Assembly (NCBI GenBank): GCA_021234155.1
Contig: JAJEKV010000058.1
Location: 6,272,600 to 6,336,599, forward strand
Direction of reading: 5' to 3'
DNA from: Isoetes taiwanensis
Taxonomy: Eukaryota > Streptophyta > Lycopodiopsida > Isoetales > Isoetaceae
DNA: 64,000 nt
The notes below the pieces were generated by a model, which saw only the letters and a program-made list of their open reading frames with translations, was not told the origin of the DNA and ran no database searches. Position numbers and translations under genes: made by a program. This document shows, piece after piece, positions 11,300-19,272 of the stretch (the stretch's first letter is position 1; each line of letters begins with the position of its first letter).

Positions 11300-11464
11300 A
11301 TGGTCATTAGAAGGCGCTATACTCGACTCCGACGGTTGCGATTTTATGCACCTCGTCCTCGTTTCAATATTCGTAGGTTTTTGCGCTTGAGATCTCTTGG
11401 TCGACAAAGCAGGGCGCTTCTCCGACGTCTATTCCGTCTTAGACGTTGGTTCCTTAGTCGATAG
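11300..11464 (+). CDS. Short arginine-rich ORF (54 codons)
   Basis: The frame runs from ATG at 11,300 to TAG at 11,464 and encodes MVIRRRYTRLRRLRFYAPRP, then more Arg/Leu-rich sequence ending RRWFLSR. About a third of the residues are arginine. The fragment could be a nucleic-acid-binding peptide or only a by-product of the repeated CGxCTT sequence here. It has no recognisable homologue and no visible promoter. It lies in the central region of the transposon, upstream of palindrome array 4 and the plus-strand gene. Confidence 0.25.
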   Translation: MVIRRRYTRLRRLRFYAPRPRFNIRRFLRLRSLGRQSRALLRRLFRLRRWFLSR

Positions 11465-11514
11465 CAGCAGTTGCCAGCTTGGCCGCTTGTCTTTCTTTTG
11501 CAGCCGCTTAGCCC

Positions 11515-11712
11515 TTGTCTTCATTCTTGGTAGCGGCTTTCGTTCTTAAGCTCTCGGCTTCATTCTTCAGGCGCTTGGCTTCATTCCAGTGGCGCTCGTC
11601 TTCATTTTTCAGGCGCTTGTCCAGATTCTCCAAGCGCTTGTCCAGACTTGTCAAGATTATTCAGGCGCTTGACCAAATTCTTCAGGCGCATTCTCTGATA
11701 TGGCGGTCCTAA
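11515..11712 (-). other. Heptad-like coding repeat (coiled-coil-like)
   Basis: On the minus strand, repeated codons for R/K-L-K/E-N (AKRLKNEAE, DKRLKNEDE, LVKRLNNLDK) stand in tandem with period about 24-27 bases, built on CAGGCGCTT on the plus strand. If translated this would be a charged coiled coil, but a frameshift near 11,640 breaks it. It may be an exon remnant of one of the transposon genes. Confidence 0.35.
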
Positions 11713-11930
11713 TCGTCAATGACGTCCAGGTTAGAGGCTATTCAGTTCTAGTAAAATGTTTTAGTATGTTTAATGTAGGATGTAGGATGTTAAATATTTT
11801 AATATGTTTAAGGGTAGATCTTCTCTATCTTGTTCAGTAGATAAGTTCTCAACAATTGATGTCTTGCTGAATCTTGTAGTAATAGGAATCCATAACTCTA
11901 GCTATTAGATATAGCATTTAGAATAAAGAT

Positions 11931-12198
11931 GCCATTTACCTGTCAATGGGCCATTTTCCTTGAAATGGAGCAGCTGCGCCATTTTACTTGAAATGGAGCA
12001 GCTGCGCCATTTCCCTTTAAATGACGCAGCTGCGCCATTTAATGGGAAATGGCGCAGCTGCTCCATTTCAAGGGAAATGGCGCAGCTGCTCCATTTCAAG
12101 GAAAATGGCCCATTGACAGGTAAATGGCGCAGCTGCGCCATTTCAAGGTAAATGGCGCGACTGCGCCATTTCGTAAATGGAGCAGCTGCGCCATTTGT
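11931..12198. repeat. Palindrome array 4
   Basis: Ten or so units built from AAATGGCGCAG (or AAATGGAGCAG) followed by its reverse complement are linked by CAAGGGAA, ACTTGAA or similar spacers. It ends about 110 bases before the acceptor (TCTCACAG, 12,311) of the first recognisable exon of the plus-strand gene. Confidence 0.92.
11939..12120. repeat. 182-bp nested palindrome
   Basis: The whole segment is self-complementary about a centre between 12,029 and 12,030. It starts CCTGTCAATGGGCCATTTTC and ends with the reverse complement of this. Each arm is itself made of smaller perfect palindromes, so palindromes are nested at two scales. Only a few positions fail to pair. Confidence 0.9.
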
Positions 12199-12311
12199 CT
12201 CATGTCGTATAATTTCTTTCACATTTTCGCGCTATTTTCACTAAGTATATGTCATCGAGGGTTGCATGTCTCTAACAAGTATATATATATATATGTGTAT
12301 TGATTCTCACA

Positions 12312-15300
12312 GGAAAAGGCCCCTGCGTAACCTTGTCGATGGGGATGTGGTAGTTGCCAGGGGACATGAATTGCATAGAGGCCATCTGCATGGCAGGAAC
12401 ATTCCATGGTGCAATGTGGTCGTGGAGGTCACTGAAGCCATAGTGCCCACCCATGTGCTTCCCATTCCGTGTGAGGGAGCAGATAACATTGCTGAAGCCG
12501 TGGGGACATTTATCGAATGGCCTCGAAATCAAGTGAAATACTGTGAAGGAGCCCCAACTTACTCATCGGAAACGTCCCGATCATCAAACCCCGAACTTGC
12601 CTAGTAGTCCCCCACAACATCATCGGACTTCGGTGTCATTTGCCCGCTCCTTCAAACAATGGCGCGTTACAGAGAATATGGTGAACCTTGTCGCAATAAT
12701 ATCGTGGTTGGTAAGGGTGTCTTGGTGAATAGAACTTGCATCCATGGGAAGAATGTTGACGCACTCAACGTAGCGATTGCAAATTCACCGAGGTCAGTGG
12801 TGCCTACCCACATCCTTCCGATTCCATGTGATGGCGCTGACAACATTGAAGAGGCTGTGGGCACGTTTATCGAATGGCCTCGGCAAGATATAAGATATCA
12901 TGCCATTGATTTAGCTACTCCATCACTGACCTCGATTGTAGAATCTGTAGAGGCAATGTCGATCTGCGATGAAGAAATTGATCCTACAGTGGATCTAGGT
13001 ACACGTTTTCCTCGCAGGATAGCATCAGATGATGATGAACCACCACCTAGTTTCTCAAGAACTGATCTCTTGGATAAGCATTGCCACATTCTTCATGCAT
13101 GTGACCGAAGTAAATATCACAGAGGCCATAATTGTCTTGATGATCCCCGGGATCTTTGACGGCGAATTTTAGGAGACTCAAAGGTGGGGCTCAGTGGGAA
13201 AGATCCTTCCCCGCACTAATTCTGAGAGGATCTCAAATGTCATGCTTGTGCGAAAGGCCCGTGAAAATTACCTTGTACAATGGGAAAATAGCGATGTGAT
13301 GTTTGCGGGGATGGAAGGGATGGTCTCACAACATCCCAAGCTCGAGAAGCTAAAGAAAATGAGGATATGGAAATAGAATCTTTTTGAGGACAACATTCAG
13401 TGCTCAATTCAAAAAAAAAAGGAAGTATACTTACACACATAGGATTCCAAGACAACCCAAGGGAAAGAGCAAAGAGGAAAGGCTATGCTCCACAACTTCA
13501 ATCAATAAGTTCATGAAGACAAAGTCACTTTTGCAAAATACTTGCAACAAGAAACTTACCAAGCATCAAGTATGTGAATTAAGAAAAGAATTTTTATCTC
13601 AACCATACAATGCAAGGGTTACGTATTTTTTGACGTCTTTGAGTGTGACTTACATGGAGAAGGAGAGGACAGGGATAGTGCTCAAGGGGATGGAATTAAA
13701 TGCTGGCCGGGGGTGGCGATGGCTTTAGGTATCGGTCGATCAACATTTTACAATTGGAGAAACAGATTTGAAGCAGGTGCAAAGGTAGTTTGAACATGGT
13801 ATCTTGGCTCTAAGAAGCCCGGATCCACTACAACCGCCACCGAATGTGTGCTAGATGATTCATTCGGAGAATCTTTGAAAGTATTCCCCATAGGAGCAAA
13901 AAGAGGTAGAGATGATGTAAGAGAAAATGTACGGAAGCTTCCTTCCATTCTTAATAAGAAGCTTATACATAAAGAAGTTGGAGCAGTCGTTGAAGAGCTT
14001 ACAGGAACAACTGTAGCCTTGAACTCTTTTTATAGTATATGGAAAAGGGAATTTCCAGATGTTAGCATTGCAAAAAATACAGACCTTCTCTAAATGCAAC
14101 ATCTCTAGCGTGGTAATTAAGCAAAAAGTTGGAAAAAACAAAAGATACAAGAGAGAGACGAAATCTTGCAATTCAACGTCGGGCTCATATGCTAGAGCAA
14201 CGCTCTTGCAGAAGTCAATATTGGCATTGGAGAGCATTGTCACAGCGGTCTCCTGAAAATCATCTATGTATAATACATGATAAGATGGATCAGGTTAAGA
14301 CTTTAGTGCCTAGAAGTCATCATCTAGCAAAATCTGTATGGAGAGGTGATCGCTTGAAGAGTAGTTTGACAGGAGCTTTGACTCATGGGCATGGTGGTCG
14401 TGCCTATGGTCATTTTTCACTTGATTTATGGAAAGATGATTCAAACTTCCACATTGGTTCACTTTCTAGAATATTGCATAACTTGGAATTGGTGCAAGAG
14501 GACAAGATAGGTGACTTATGTGGAAGTAAGCTTCAGAGATTGCAAATGGATGCAAGCAGTCAAGGACATCAATCCTTTGAAGAACAAACTTGCTTCCATG
14601 GGAGAAGTATTGCCAAATACTTCAACTACAACGAATCCTGAGGTGTTCAACCCTCTTCCCCGAAATCTCTATTTGCAACTTGATAATGCAGCAGGGCAAA
14701 ACAAAAATAGGTATGTCTTTTCATACTTATCTTATTTGACTTGGCTTAAGGTCTTTGATGAGATCCAAGTGGGCTTTATGATGGTCGGCCACACCCATGA
14801 TGATATTGATGCTTTATTTGGAAATTTTTCAACCTTGATGAGTTAGGTTGGATGCTTTGACACTACCGAGCTACTTTACTTGTATAGCAAATGCAATGCA
14901 AAATCCCCAATTCCATACTTTATTGATGAAGTTCCAAATTGGAAGGATTTTGTGAAGGGATTCATCCTTGATAAGGGCCAACGCCTGGTTGGGCATACTG
15001 AACCATTGCTCTTCAAATTTAAGATGGCAGGAGATTGGCCTGTTATGCAATACAAAATAAAGAGTGGCTTCCAGCAGATTCTCCAGGAGTTAGAATGTGG
15101 AAAGAGGATGAACATGGTCAGCCAATGATACCAAGTGGTGTGCCACAAAATATTCCTCCTAGACCAACATTGAAAGATCTTCCGGGTTGAAGGATAGCAT
15201 CAACAAATACATCTCCCTATGGAAGGACATATGTAAGAATCAAGAAAGTAGCTTGTTTGCAAGGCAATACACGCAAGTGTTTGAGTATTGGAGCCAGCTT

Positions 15301-15770
15301 CTTATCTCTTTGGAGGATGTTGCTTCGGGGCGCCCCTCAAAATGATGCATTTTGGCCACAAAACAAGACAAGCTCCTCTAGAACAAACAAAGATTTGTTC
15401 CAGAGGTCGACGATATCTGCCTTGGTCACACACGACCTTTACCATCTTATTGTGGCCCCGCGGATGGTCGTCCAAAGTTGCCTCTTGAAGAGTTTGATCC
15501 TCACGCATGTGACAAAGGGTATGTTTGTTCTAGTCGACACGGAGATGATAACACCGCCACTTGGTTAGGATATGCGAGAGGAGAATGCTGTTCTTGATCC
15601 GGAATCTACATATTTTGGCCATATTTTTGTATCGTGGTGGAAGCCTACCGGAGGGGACTACAAAGACTTGCTTGACTAAAGCGTTGGCGGCCTAATCCTT
15701 CCGATCCTTCAAGGTATGAAAATTTAGATGCTATTCATTATGCAGGATGCCAATGGCAAGAGGCAAAACA
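12312..15770 (+). pseudogene. Transposase-like gene: two DUF8039-like repeats plus DUF7869-like domain
   Basis: The first visible exon follows TCTCACAG at 12,311. Two related blocks come first: one with VPTHVLPIPCEGADNI and AEAVGTFIEWPR (12,312-12,545), one with VPTHILPIPCDGADNI and EEAVGTFIEWPR (12,659-12,915). They match the DUF8039 pattern of plant transposon proteins. A helix-turn-helix-like GIGRSTFYNWRNRFE follows at 13,714-13,790. The DUF7869-like core then reads CIIHDKMDQVKTLVPR (Asp at 14,279 and 14,288), LTGALTHGHGGRAYGHFSLD, LYLQLDNAAGQNKNRYVFSY (Asp near 14,682) and VGHTHDDIDALFGNF (Asp near 14,799). The tail has DWKDFVKGFILDKGQRL, WPVMQYKI and CDKGYVC. I read the three acidic sites as the D-D-D/E triad of an RNase H-fold transposase (inference). 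Frameshifts occur near 12,600, 13,160, 13,380, 13,730, 14,095, 14,500, 14,850 and 15,130, so it is broken or the sequence has indels. Confidence 0.75.
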
Positions 15771-15984
15771 GTCAAATTCAAATATATTATAGACATGTGG
15801 AAAGACATAGCACATTGTTCATCTTAATACATGAGATCTTGTACTTGTAATACATATCTTTCATCTTAATACATAACATTACTATATTTGTGATCATATA
15901 TAACTGCTTACATCTTTAATATATAAATGCATACATGATTCATAGATAAGATGGTCAGAAGTGCTTATATGTTGAACAGGTGAT

Positions 15985-16227
15985 TCAATCATCTTCAGGA
16001 TCTGTAGTAGTGATCCCTGATATCTCATAGCTCATGCGCTCGGGGAAGCCATATCGATGGATCATAACACGAATTGACGCAGGGCAATGAATCTCAGCGC
16101 CCAAAGCTTTTCTTCGCAGGTAGGGATCAAGAAGAAGATGCCTATCTAGGCAACCAACAAGATCAGAGTGGCTCATCGAGCACTTGATCGCCTCGATGTG
16201 GTGAATAGAAGAAGGAAAATAATCCAT
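15985..16227 (-). CDS. Small transposon protein S1 (80 aa, new family)
   Basis: An intact 80-codon frame of unknown function. It begins MDYFPSSIHHIEAIKCSMSH and contains SDLVGC, LLLDPYL and VMIHRYGF, ending in the acidic DPEDD. It is clearly paralogous to S2 (16,573-16,815) and more distantly to S3 (17,076-17,267): all share I-x-C-x-M/L-S/N-H/Y-x-D-L/F, then L-D/E-x-x-L, then V-x-I/V-H. No signal peptide or membrane segment is visible. The start is supported by a TATA box 37-43 bases upstream and by a 5' leader shared with S2 (ACTATAAAA, CAGCTCCAT, then TCTCCC directly before ATG). It lies 3' to 3' with the transposase-like gene. Its frame is intact while both large genes are broken. I recognise no family. 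Confidence 0.7.
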   Translation of the reverse strand: MDYFPSSIHHIEAIKCSMSHSDLVGCLDRHLLLDPYLRRKALGAEIHCPASIRVMIHRYGFPERMSYEISGITTTDPEDD

Positions 16228-16263
16228 GGGAGACGAATGACCTCTAGCCCCGAATGGAGCTGT

Positions 16264-16270
16264 TTTTATA
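16264..16270 (-). promoter_or_regulatory. TATA box of S1
   Basis: TATAAAA on the minus strand inside TTTTACTTCACTATAAAAAC; its upstream edge is 43 bases from the S1 ATG, exactly as in S2. Confidence 0.7.
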
Positions 16271-16572
16271 GTGAAGTAAAATTATTGGGGTGGACTGTAG
16301 CGCCATCATTGAGCGTATACAAGTATCATGTACTCGTACAGGTATGATTCTATCATGTACTCAGATTCTATACATCAACTAATATTCACTATGCTTATAT
16401 TATATATATCCTTAACAGATACACAAATCATAAGTGCTTATATTAGGTATACATATCATAGATGATTCACTCGTCATTGCTGCTTGACTAATATAGGTGT
16501 GATTGAAAATAAAAGACAGCTTGCATAGTTCATAGGTACTCATGTCATTATTATATCCTTAGCGAATCTGAT

Positions 16573-16815
16573 TCACTCATCATCAACATCAAAGCACGTG
16601 ATGCTATTCAGCTCAAAGATCTCCTGATCAGGAAGCCAATAAAGGTGGACCTTAACACGAGTGAGCTTCCTGCAAGCACTCGCAGGACCATCTGCTTTGG
16701 ACTGCAGCCATGGATCAAGTTTGATACCATTTCTGTAGCATTCACACAGATCATTATAGCTAAGGTAGCACCTGAAGGATTGGATGTTCTCTGGACGATC
16801 AGGCAAGGAAGCCAT
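16573..16815 (-). CDS. Small transposon protein S2 (80 aa, paralogue of S1)
   Basis: An intact 80-codon frame starting MASLPDRPENIQSFRCYLSY and containing NDLCECYRNGIKLDPWLQSK, RVKVHLYWLP and an acidic end (FDVDDE). It is the same length as S1 and aligns with it end to end without gaps. Identity is low in the middle but shared at C17, D22, the LDPxL block and the V-x-H position. Promoter and leader are far better conserved than the proteins, which suggests a tandem duplication followed by protein divergence. Function is unknown. Candidate roles such as transposase partner, regulator or silencing suppressor are speculation. Confidence 0.7.
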   Translation of the reverse strand: MASLPDRPENIQSFRCYLSYNDLCECYRNGIKLDPWLQSKADGPASACRKLTRVKVHLYWLPDQEIFELNSITCFDVDDE

Positions 16816-16851
16816 GGGAGATGAATGAGCTCTACCACCTGATGGAGCTGC

Positions 16852-16858
16852 TTTTATA
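16852..16858 (-). promoter_or_regulatory. TATA box of S2
   Basis: TATAAAA within TTTTACTTCACTATAAAAGC on the minus strand. Spacing to the S2 ATG equals that in S1, and the surrounding 30 bases are almost identical. Confidence 0.7.
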
Positions 16859-16934
16859 GTGAAGTAAAATTATTGATGTGAATTATTGGTGTTCATTGCC
16901 TTTATACGAGTATCATACATGTATATGATCCAAT

Positions 16935-17026
16935 AATTTCTATGTATATACTATCAATAATTTTGATGAGTATATACCATCAATAATTTTGGTGGGTATA
17001 CCATCAATAATTTTGGTGGGTATAAA
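16935..17026. repeat. Tandem promoter-like repeat
   Basis: Three to four copies of a 24-26 base unit (CCATCAATAATTTTGGTGGG plus a TATA-containing joint) end in TATAAATATA, the TATA box of S3. AATAATTTT also occurs upstream of S1 and S2. Confidence 0.8.
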
Positions 17027-17030
17027 TATA
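17021..17030 (+). promoter_or_regulatory. TATA box of S3
   Basis: TATAAATATA follows GGTGGG at the end of the tandem repeat, 46-55 bases upstream of the chosen S3 start. Confidence 0.6.
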
Positions 17031-17075
17031 CATCAAATTGCCGAGTCGCAAAGCAACATTGGCCTCCGCCTAGCT

Positions 17076-17267
17076 ATGACTTATTACGGTCTTGAACGTG
17101 ATTCTATCACTTGCAAGATGAATCATGAGGACTTCAAAGCGGTGCCATGGCGAGATATACCGCTTGAAGACCGGCTCACCATTGTTGCTCTCAATCCTCG
17201 CCATTATCCCGATCCCGTCGATGTTATCATCCATCTCCGTGGAATAGGGAGTATCAAATGTTCATGA
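17076..17267 (+). CDS. Small transposon protein S3 (63 aa, divergent paralogue)
   Basis: The frame could begin at 16,989, but the TATA box at 17,021 makes the inner ATG at 17,076 the better start. The product begins MTYYGLERDSITCKMNHEDF and contains WRDIPLEDRL and VDVIIHLRG. By eye it aligns with S1 and S2: SITCKMNHEDF against AIKCSMSHSDL, a central L-E/D block, and VIIH against VMIH. It is divergently oriented from S2 and shorter at the C-terminus. Function is unknown. It is the last gene before the right inverted repeat. Confidence 0.55.
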   Translation: MTYYGLERDSITCKMNHEDFKAVPWRDIPLEDRLTIVALNPRHYPDPVDVIIHLRGIGSIKCS

Positions 17268-17334
17268 TCGAAAGGATCTCCGGGCTATACGCTAGTTCGA
17301 TCATTCGAGTAATAGTAGAAGAATAATATTACTT

Positions 17335-17600
17335 GTTATCTTATTGTAATCTGGTTGTGTTAGTATACAACAGGTACACATAACCTTTTGTAATACACAT
17401 AACCGTAATATAAGTAATAGTAAAATAATAGTACTTGTTATCTTATTGTAATCTGGTTGTACTCTTATTGTTATCTTATTGTAATCTTATTGTTATCAGG
17501 TATACATAACCTTTTGTAATACACATAACCATAGTATGCAACATGTATACATAACCTTTTGTAATACACATAACCATACTATAAGTATTGAGGTATACAT
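17335..17600. repeat. Subterminal AT-rich repeats at right end
   Basis: CTTGTTATCTTATTGTAATC occurs more than once and GTATACATAACCTTTTGTAA (followed by TACACATAACC) recurs at about 17,379, 17,498 and 17,549 with small changes. These could be subterminal binding sites for the transposase. They do not resemble the GC-rich palindrome arrays elsewhere in the element. Confidence 0.75.
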
Positions 17601-17649
17601 AACCCTCCAAGGTATACTATATAAAAATTATTCCAACTTGTCTTCAGAA

Positions 17650-17674
17650 TTCCAACTTTAATGAAACTCTGCTT
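17650..17674 (-). repeat. Right terminal inverted repeat
   Basis: Ends AATGAAACTCTGCTT on the plus strand; its reverse complement matches the left end with one mismatch in 25. Confidence 0.92.
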
Positions 17675-18200
17675 ATTCGCATAATTCCATGATCAAGTGC
17701 CAGAATCCCTCGTCTTTGATTACTTCGTGTATATGCACTATGCTAGGGCTAGGGCTACTGAAATGATGCATCTCCAGCCTTGCATGGCCACGAACTATCT
17801 AGCCTTATCTAGCCATCAATATAACTATGAATTGGAGGCAGTCCAATATTTCCAGGTTGGTCTCAATTGCACCTTGATGCATAGTTTCATTTCTATATCG
17901 ATGTTTGGTGCATAGTTTCATTTCATTTGGAGGCATGCCATGTGTAGAGATAGATAGTCTATGCTATAAAATGCGTGTTAAGTTACCAGTCTTATGCAAT
18001 CACATGCAGGACAGTTCTTTATCATCGTGGCATAAAATGTAAAGCTCCTCGAGCTTTGAGTATATGGTCGTGGGGACGATTTGTTTCAACCGGTCAAATA
18101 TGTAGATGAGTTATAACATGTCTAGAAGAGCAAGGCGTCTTTGTGTCTCAAATCATGCAATTCATGCTATCATTATAGCAAACCTAAAAGTCTGCGAACA
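17675..18200 (-). pseudogene. Broken kinase copy, 5' part (right of transposon)
   Basis: Starting with the second ATTC, this continues the interrupted kinase: 17,675-17,752 is the same as 40,188-40,263 (minus-strand kinase residues around the hinge, EVIKDEGFWHLIME). The match then jumps to about 41,074-41,500, so roughly 810 bp that hold the ATP-binding lobe, start codon and TATA box are missing. At the deletion joint AGGGCT is doubled. The remaining match fades out near 18,200. This copy was therefore unable to make a kinase whether or not the transposon was present. Confidence 0.85.
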
Positions 18201-18364
18201 TTTTCCAAGTTGGATTTTCAAGGAGAACCGCTTCTCGGTCATTCTCCAATTGAATTCTCATACACGCACAAGTATTGTCCATATAAATGTTGCTTTCCTC
18301 CCTCCCTTCATGCGAGAAAAATAACATGTGCTTGAATTGGCCCATTTATTCTATTAATTTGCTT

Positions 18365-19272
18365 GGTTTGATATACCGAAAAATGGAAGGGATTTTGGGT
18401 TCGCCAATGACGCCAAGGATTCTCGGTGGTCTTATTCAGAACTTCCCCATAAAGCTGATGGCGTGATTTCCCGTAAATGTAACTTGGATTATCAAAGGAA
18501 ACATGTGAAGAGATCCATGTGCCTAGTGTAGCGCCCTAAATATTATGATACAATGTCTTTTACTCATTCATCAATAATAAATTCCTAGGAAAATGGTTGC
18601 ACTTAAAACAGAGCGTATTGTCCCTAGGGAGTTTGTGCGAGGGCTTCATATATGGTTAATTCATTTTCGTTTCTTGTGCAGGGATGGGATGACCCATACA
18701 TACCATATGGATACAATGGCCTCTTGAATTGGAAGTATCCTCATATGAATTCTGCTGATTTCATTCTCGGGGTTTCTTCTATTCCCATCCAACATTTTGA
18801 TAGCTATAGAGAGTCATCTTTGTGCTCTATCTATGCTCATTTTGAAATGAATGCCAAAGATGCTCCTTTAAGATGTCACTCATGTTTCGATGCACTCCTC
18901 TTTATCCACAAGATGTCTCTTATGTTTTGATGCACTCCTCTTTATCCACATCAATCTAATATCCCTTTTCCTCTTCTTACGAATAATACCGGGAGTTGAG
19001 AGAACAGCGTCTTTGTTTGCTTGGCAAGACGGCGAGCTAAAGTGTCTTGATGGTGCAAAATTGACACTTTTCTGGTAGTTGTTTGTATGGCAAAATCTTT
19101 TTGGTTTTCTCATCCATTGAGTTTTTGTTATGCTTGGCGAGAGAAACGAGTTCAAAAGCACTAGAGAGCAAGGTAGTTGAATGCTCTTTGAACATAATCA
19201 AGAATAGTTGGGAGTTTATGAGAGTGCCGAACGATAAGAAGCATCCAAATACATGGACTACATATAGAAAGG
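18365..19272 (+). pseudogene. mRNA capping enzyme remnant (guanylyltransferase C-terminal part)
   Basis: Pieces of the nuclear enzyme that adds GMP to nascent mRNA 5' ends. Around 18,385-18,470 a frame ends LPHKADGVIS, corresponding to the family's LSHEADGLIFQ. After an acceptor TTCTTGTGCAG at 18,680 the next exon reads GWDDPYIPYGYNGLLNWKYP, then HMNSADF; the family has QGWDDPYVPRTHEGLLKWKY and MNSVDF. Further on (18,990-19,080) comes FAWQDGELKCLDGAKL, and at 19,150-19,270 SKVVECSLNIIKNSWEFMRV followed by DKKHPNTWTTYRKV and a GTAACT donor. The KxDG nucleotidylation site and the phosphatase domain were not found, and stops separate the blocks, so this is a truncated pseudogene. It starts close to where the kinase copy fades out. 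Confidence 0.75.

Larger units (their letters stand above)
10600..11930. other. Central region of transposon between divergent genes
   Basis: The middle of the element separates the two divergent large genes. It is unusually C/G-rich with runs of CCCGCCCG and CCGTCTC at 10,980-11,260, and purine-rich at 10,815-10,980. It holds a short Arg-rich frame (11,300-11,464) and a minus-strand heptad-like repeat. A shared promoter region is plausible, but no clear TATA box was identified. Confidence 0.5.
6154..17674. mobile_element. 11.5-kb DNA transposon with two large and three small genes
   Basis: The element is defined by 25-bp terminal inverted repeats (24 of 25 positions agree), a 4-bp ATTC target duplication and an undisturbed target site in the second kinase copy at 40,188-40,191. 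Inside are a minus-strand gene with a ParB-like segment (10.1 to 6.7 kb), a plus-strand gene with two DUF8039-like repeats and a DUF7869-like domain (12.3-15.8 kb), three small TATA-driven paralogues (16.0-17.3 kb) and four palindrome arrays. The DUF7869-like protein carries D, D and DD residues in contexts that suggest an RNase H-fold transposase, so it is the likely mobiliser (inference). Both large genes hold several frameshifts, so this copy seems inactive, or the sequence has indel errors. A 4-bp duplication is reported for Sola elements, but I cannot assign a superfamily. Confidence 0.92.

Noticed and set aside
6330-12198. Palindrome arrays as CRISPR arrays
   Set aside because: Units vary in length, spacers within an array are the same rather than unique, no cas-like genes exist, and the context is a plant nuclear genome.
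11905-12222. Open frames on both strands through palindrome array 4
   Set aside because: They arise only because the repeat unit lacks stops; both strands encode the same repetitive peptide.
6154-17674. Assigning the 11.5-kb element to Sola, CACTA or another named superfamily
   Set aside because: The 4-bp duplication recalls Sola and the DUF8039-like repeats recall CACTA, but the ends do not start with CACTA and I cannot run a comparison.
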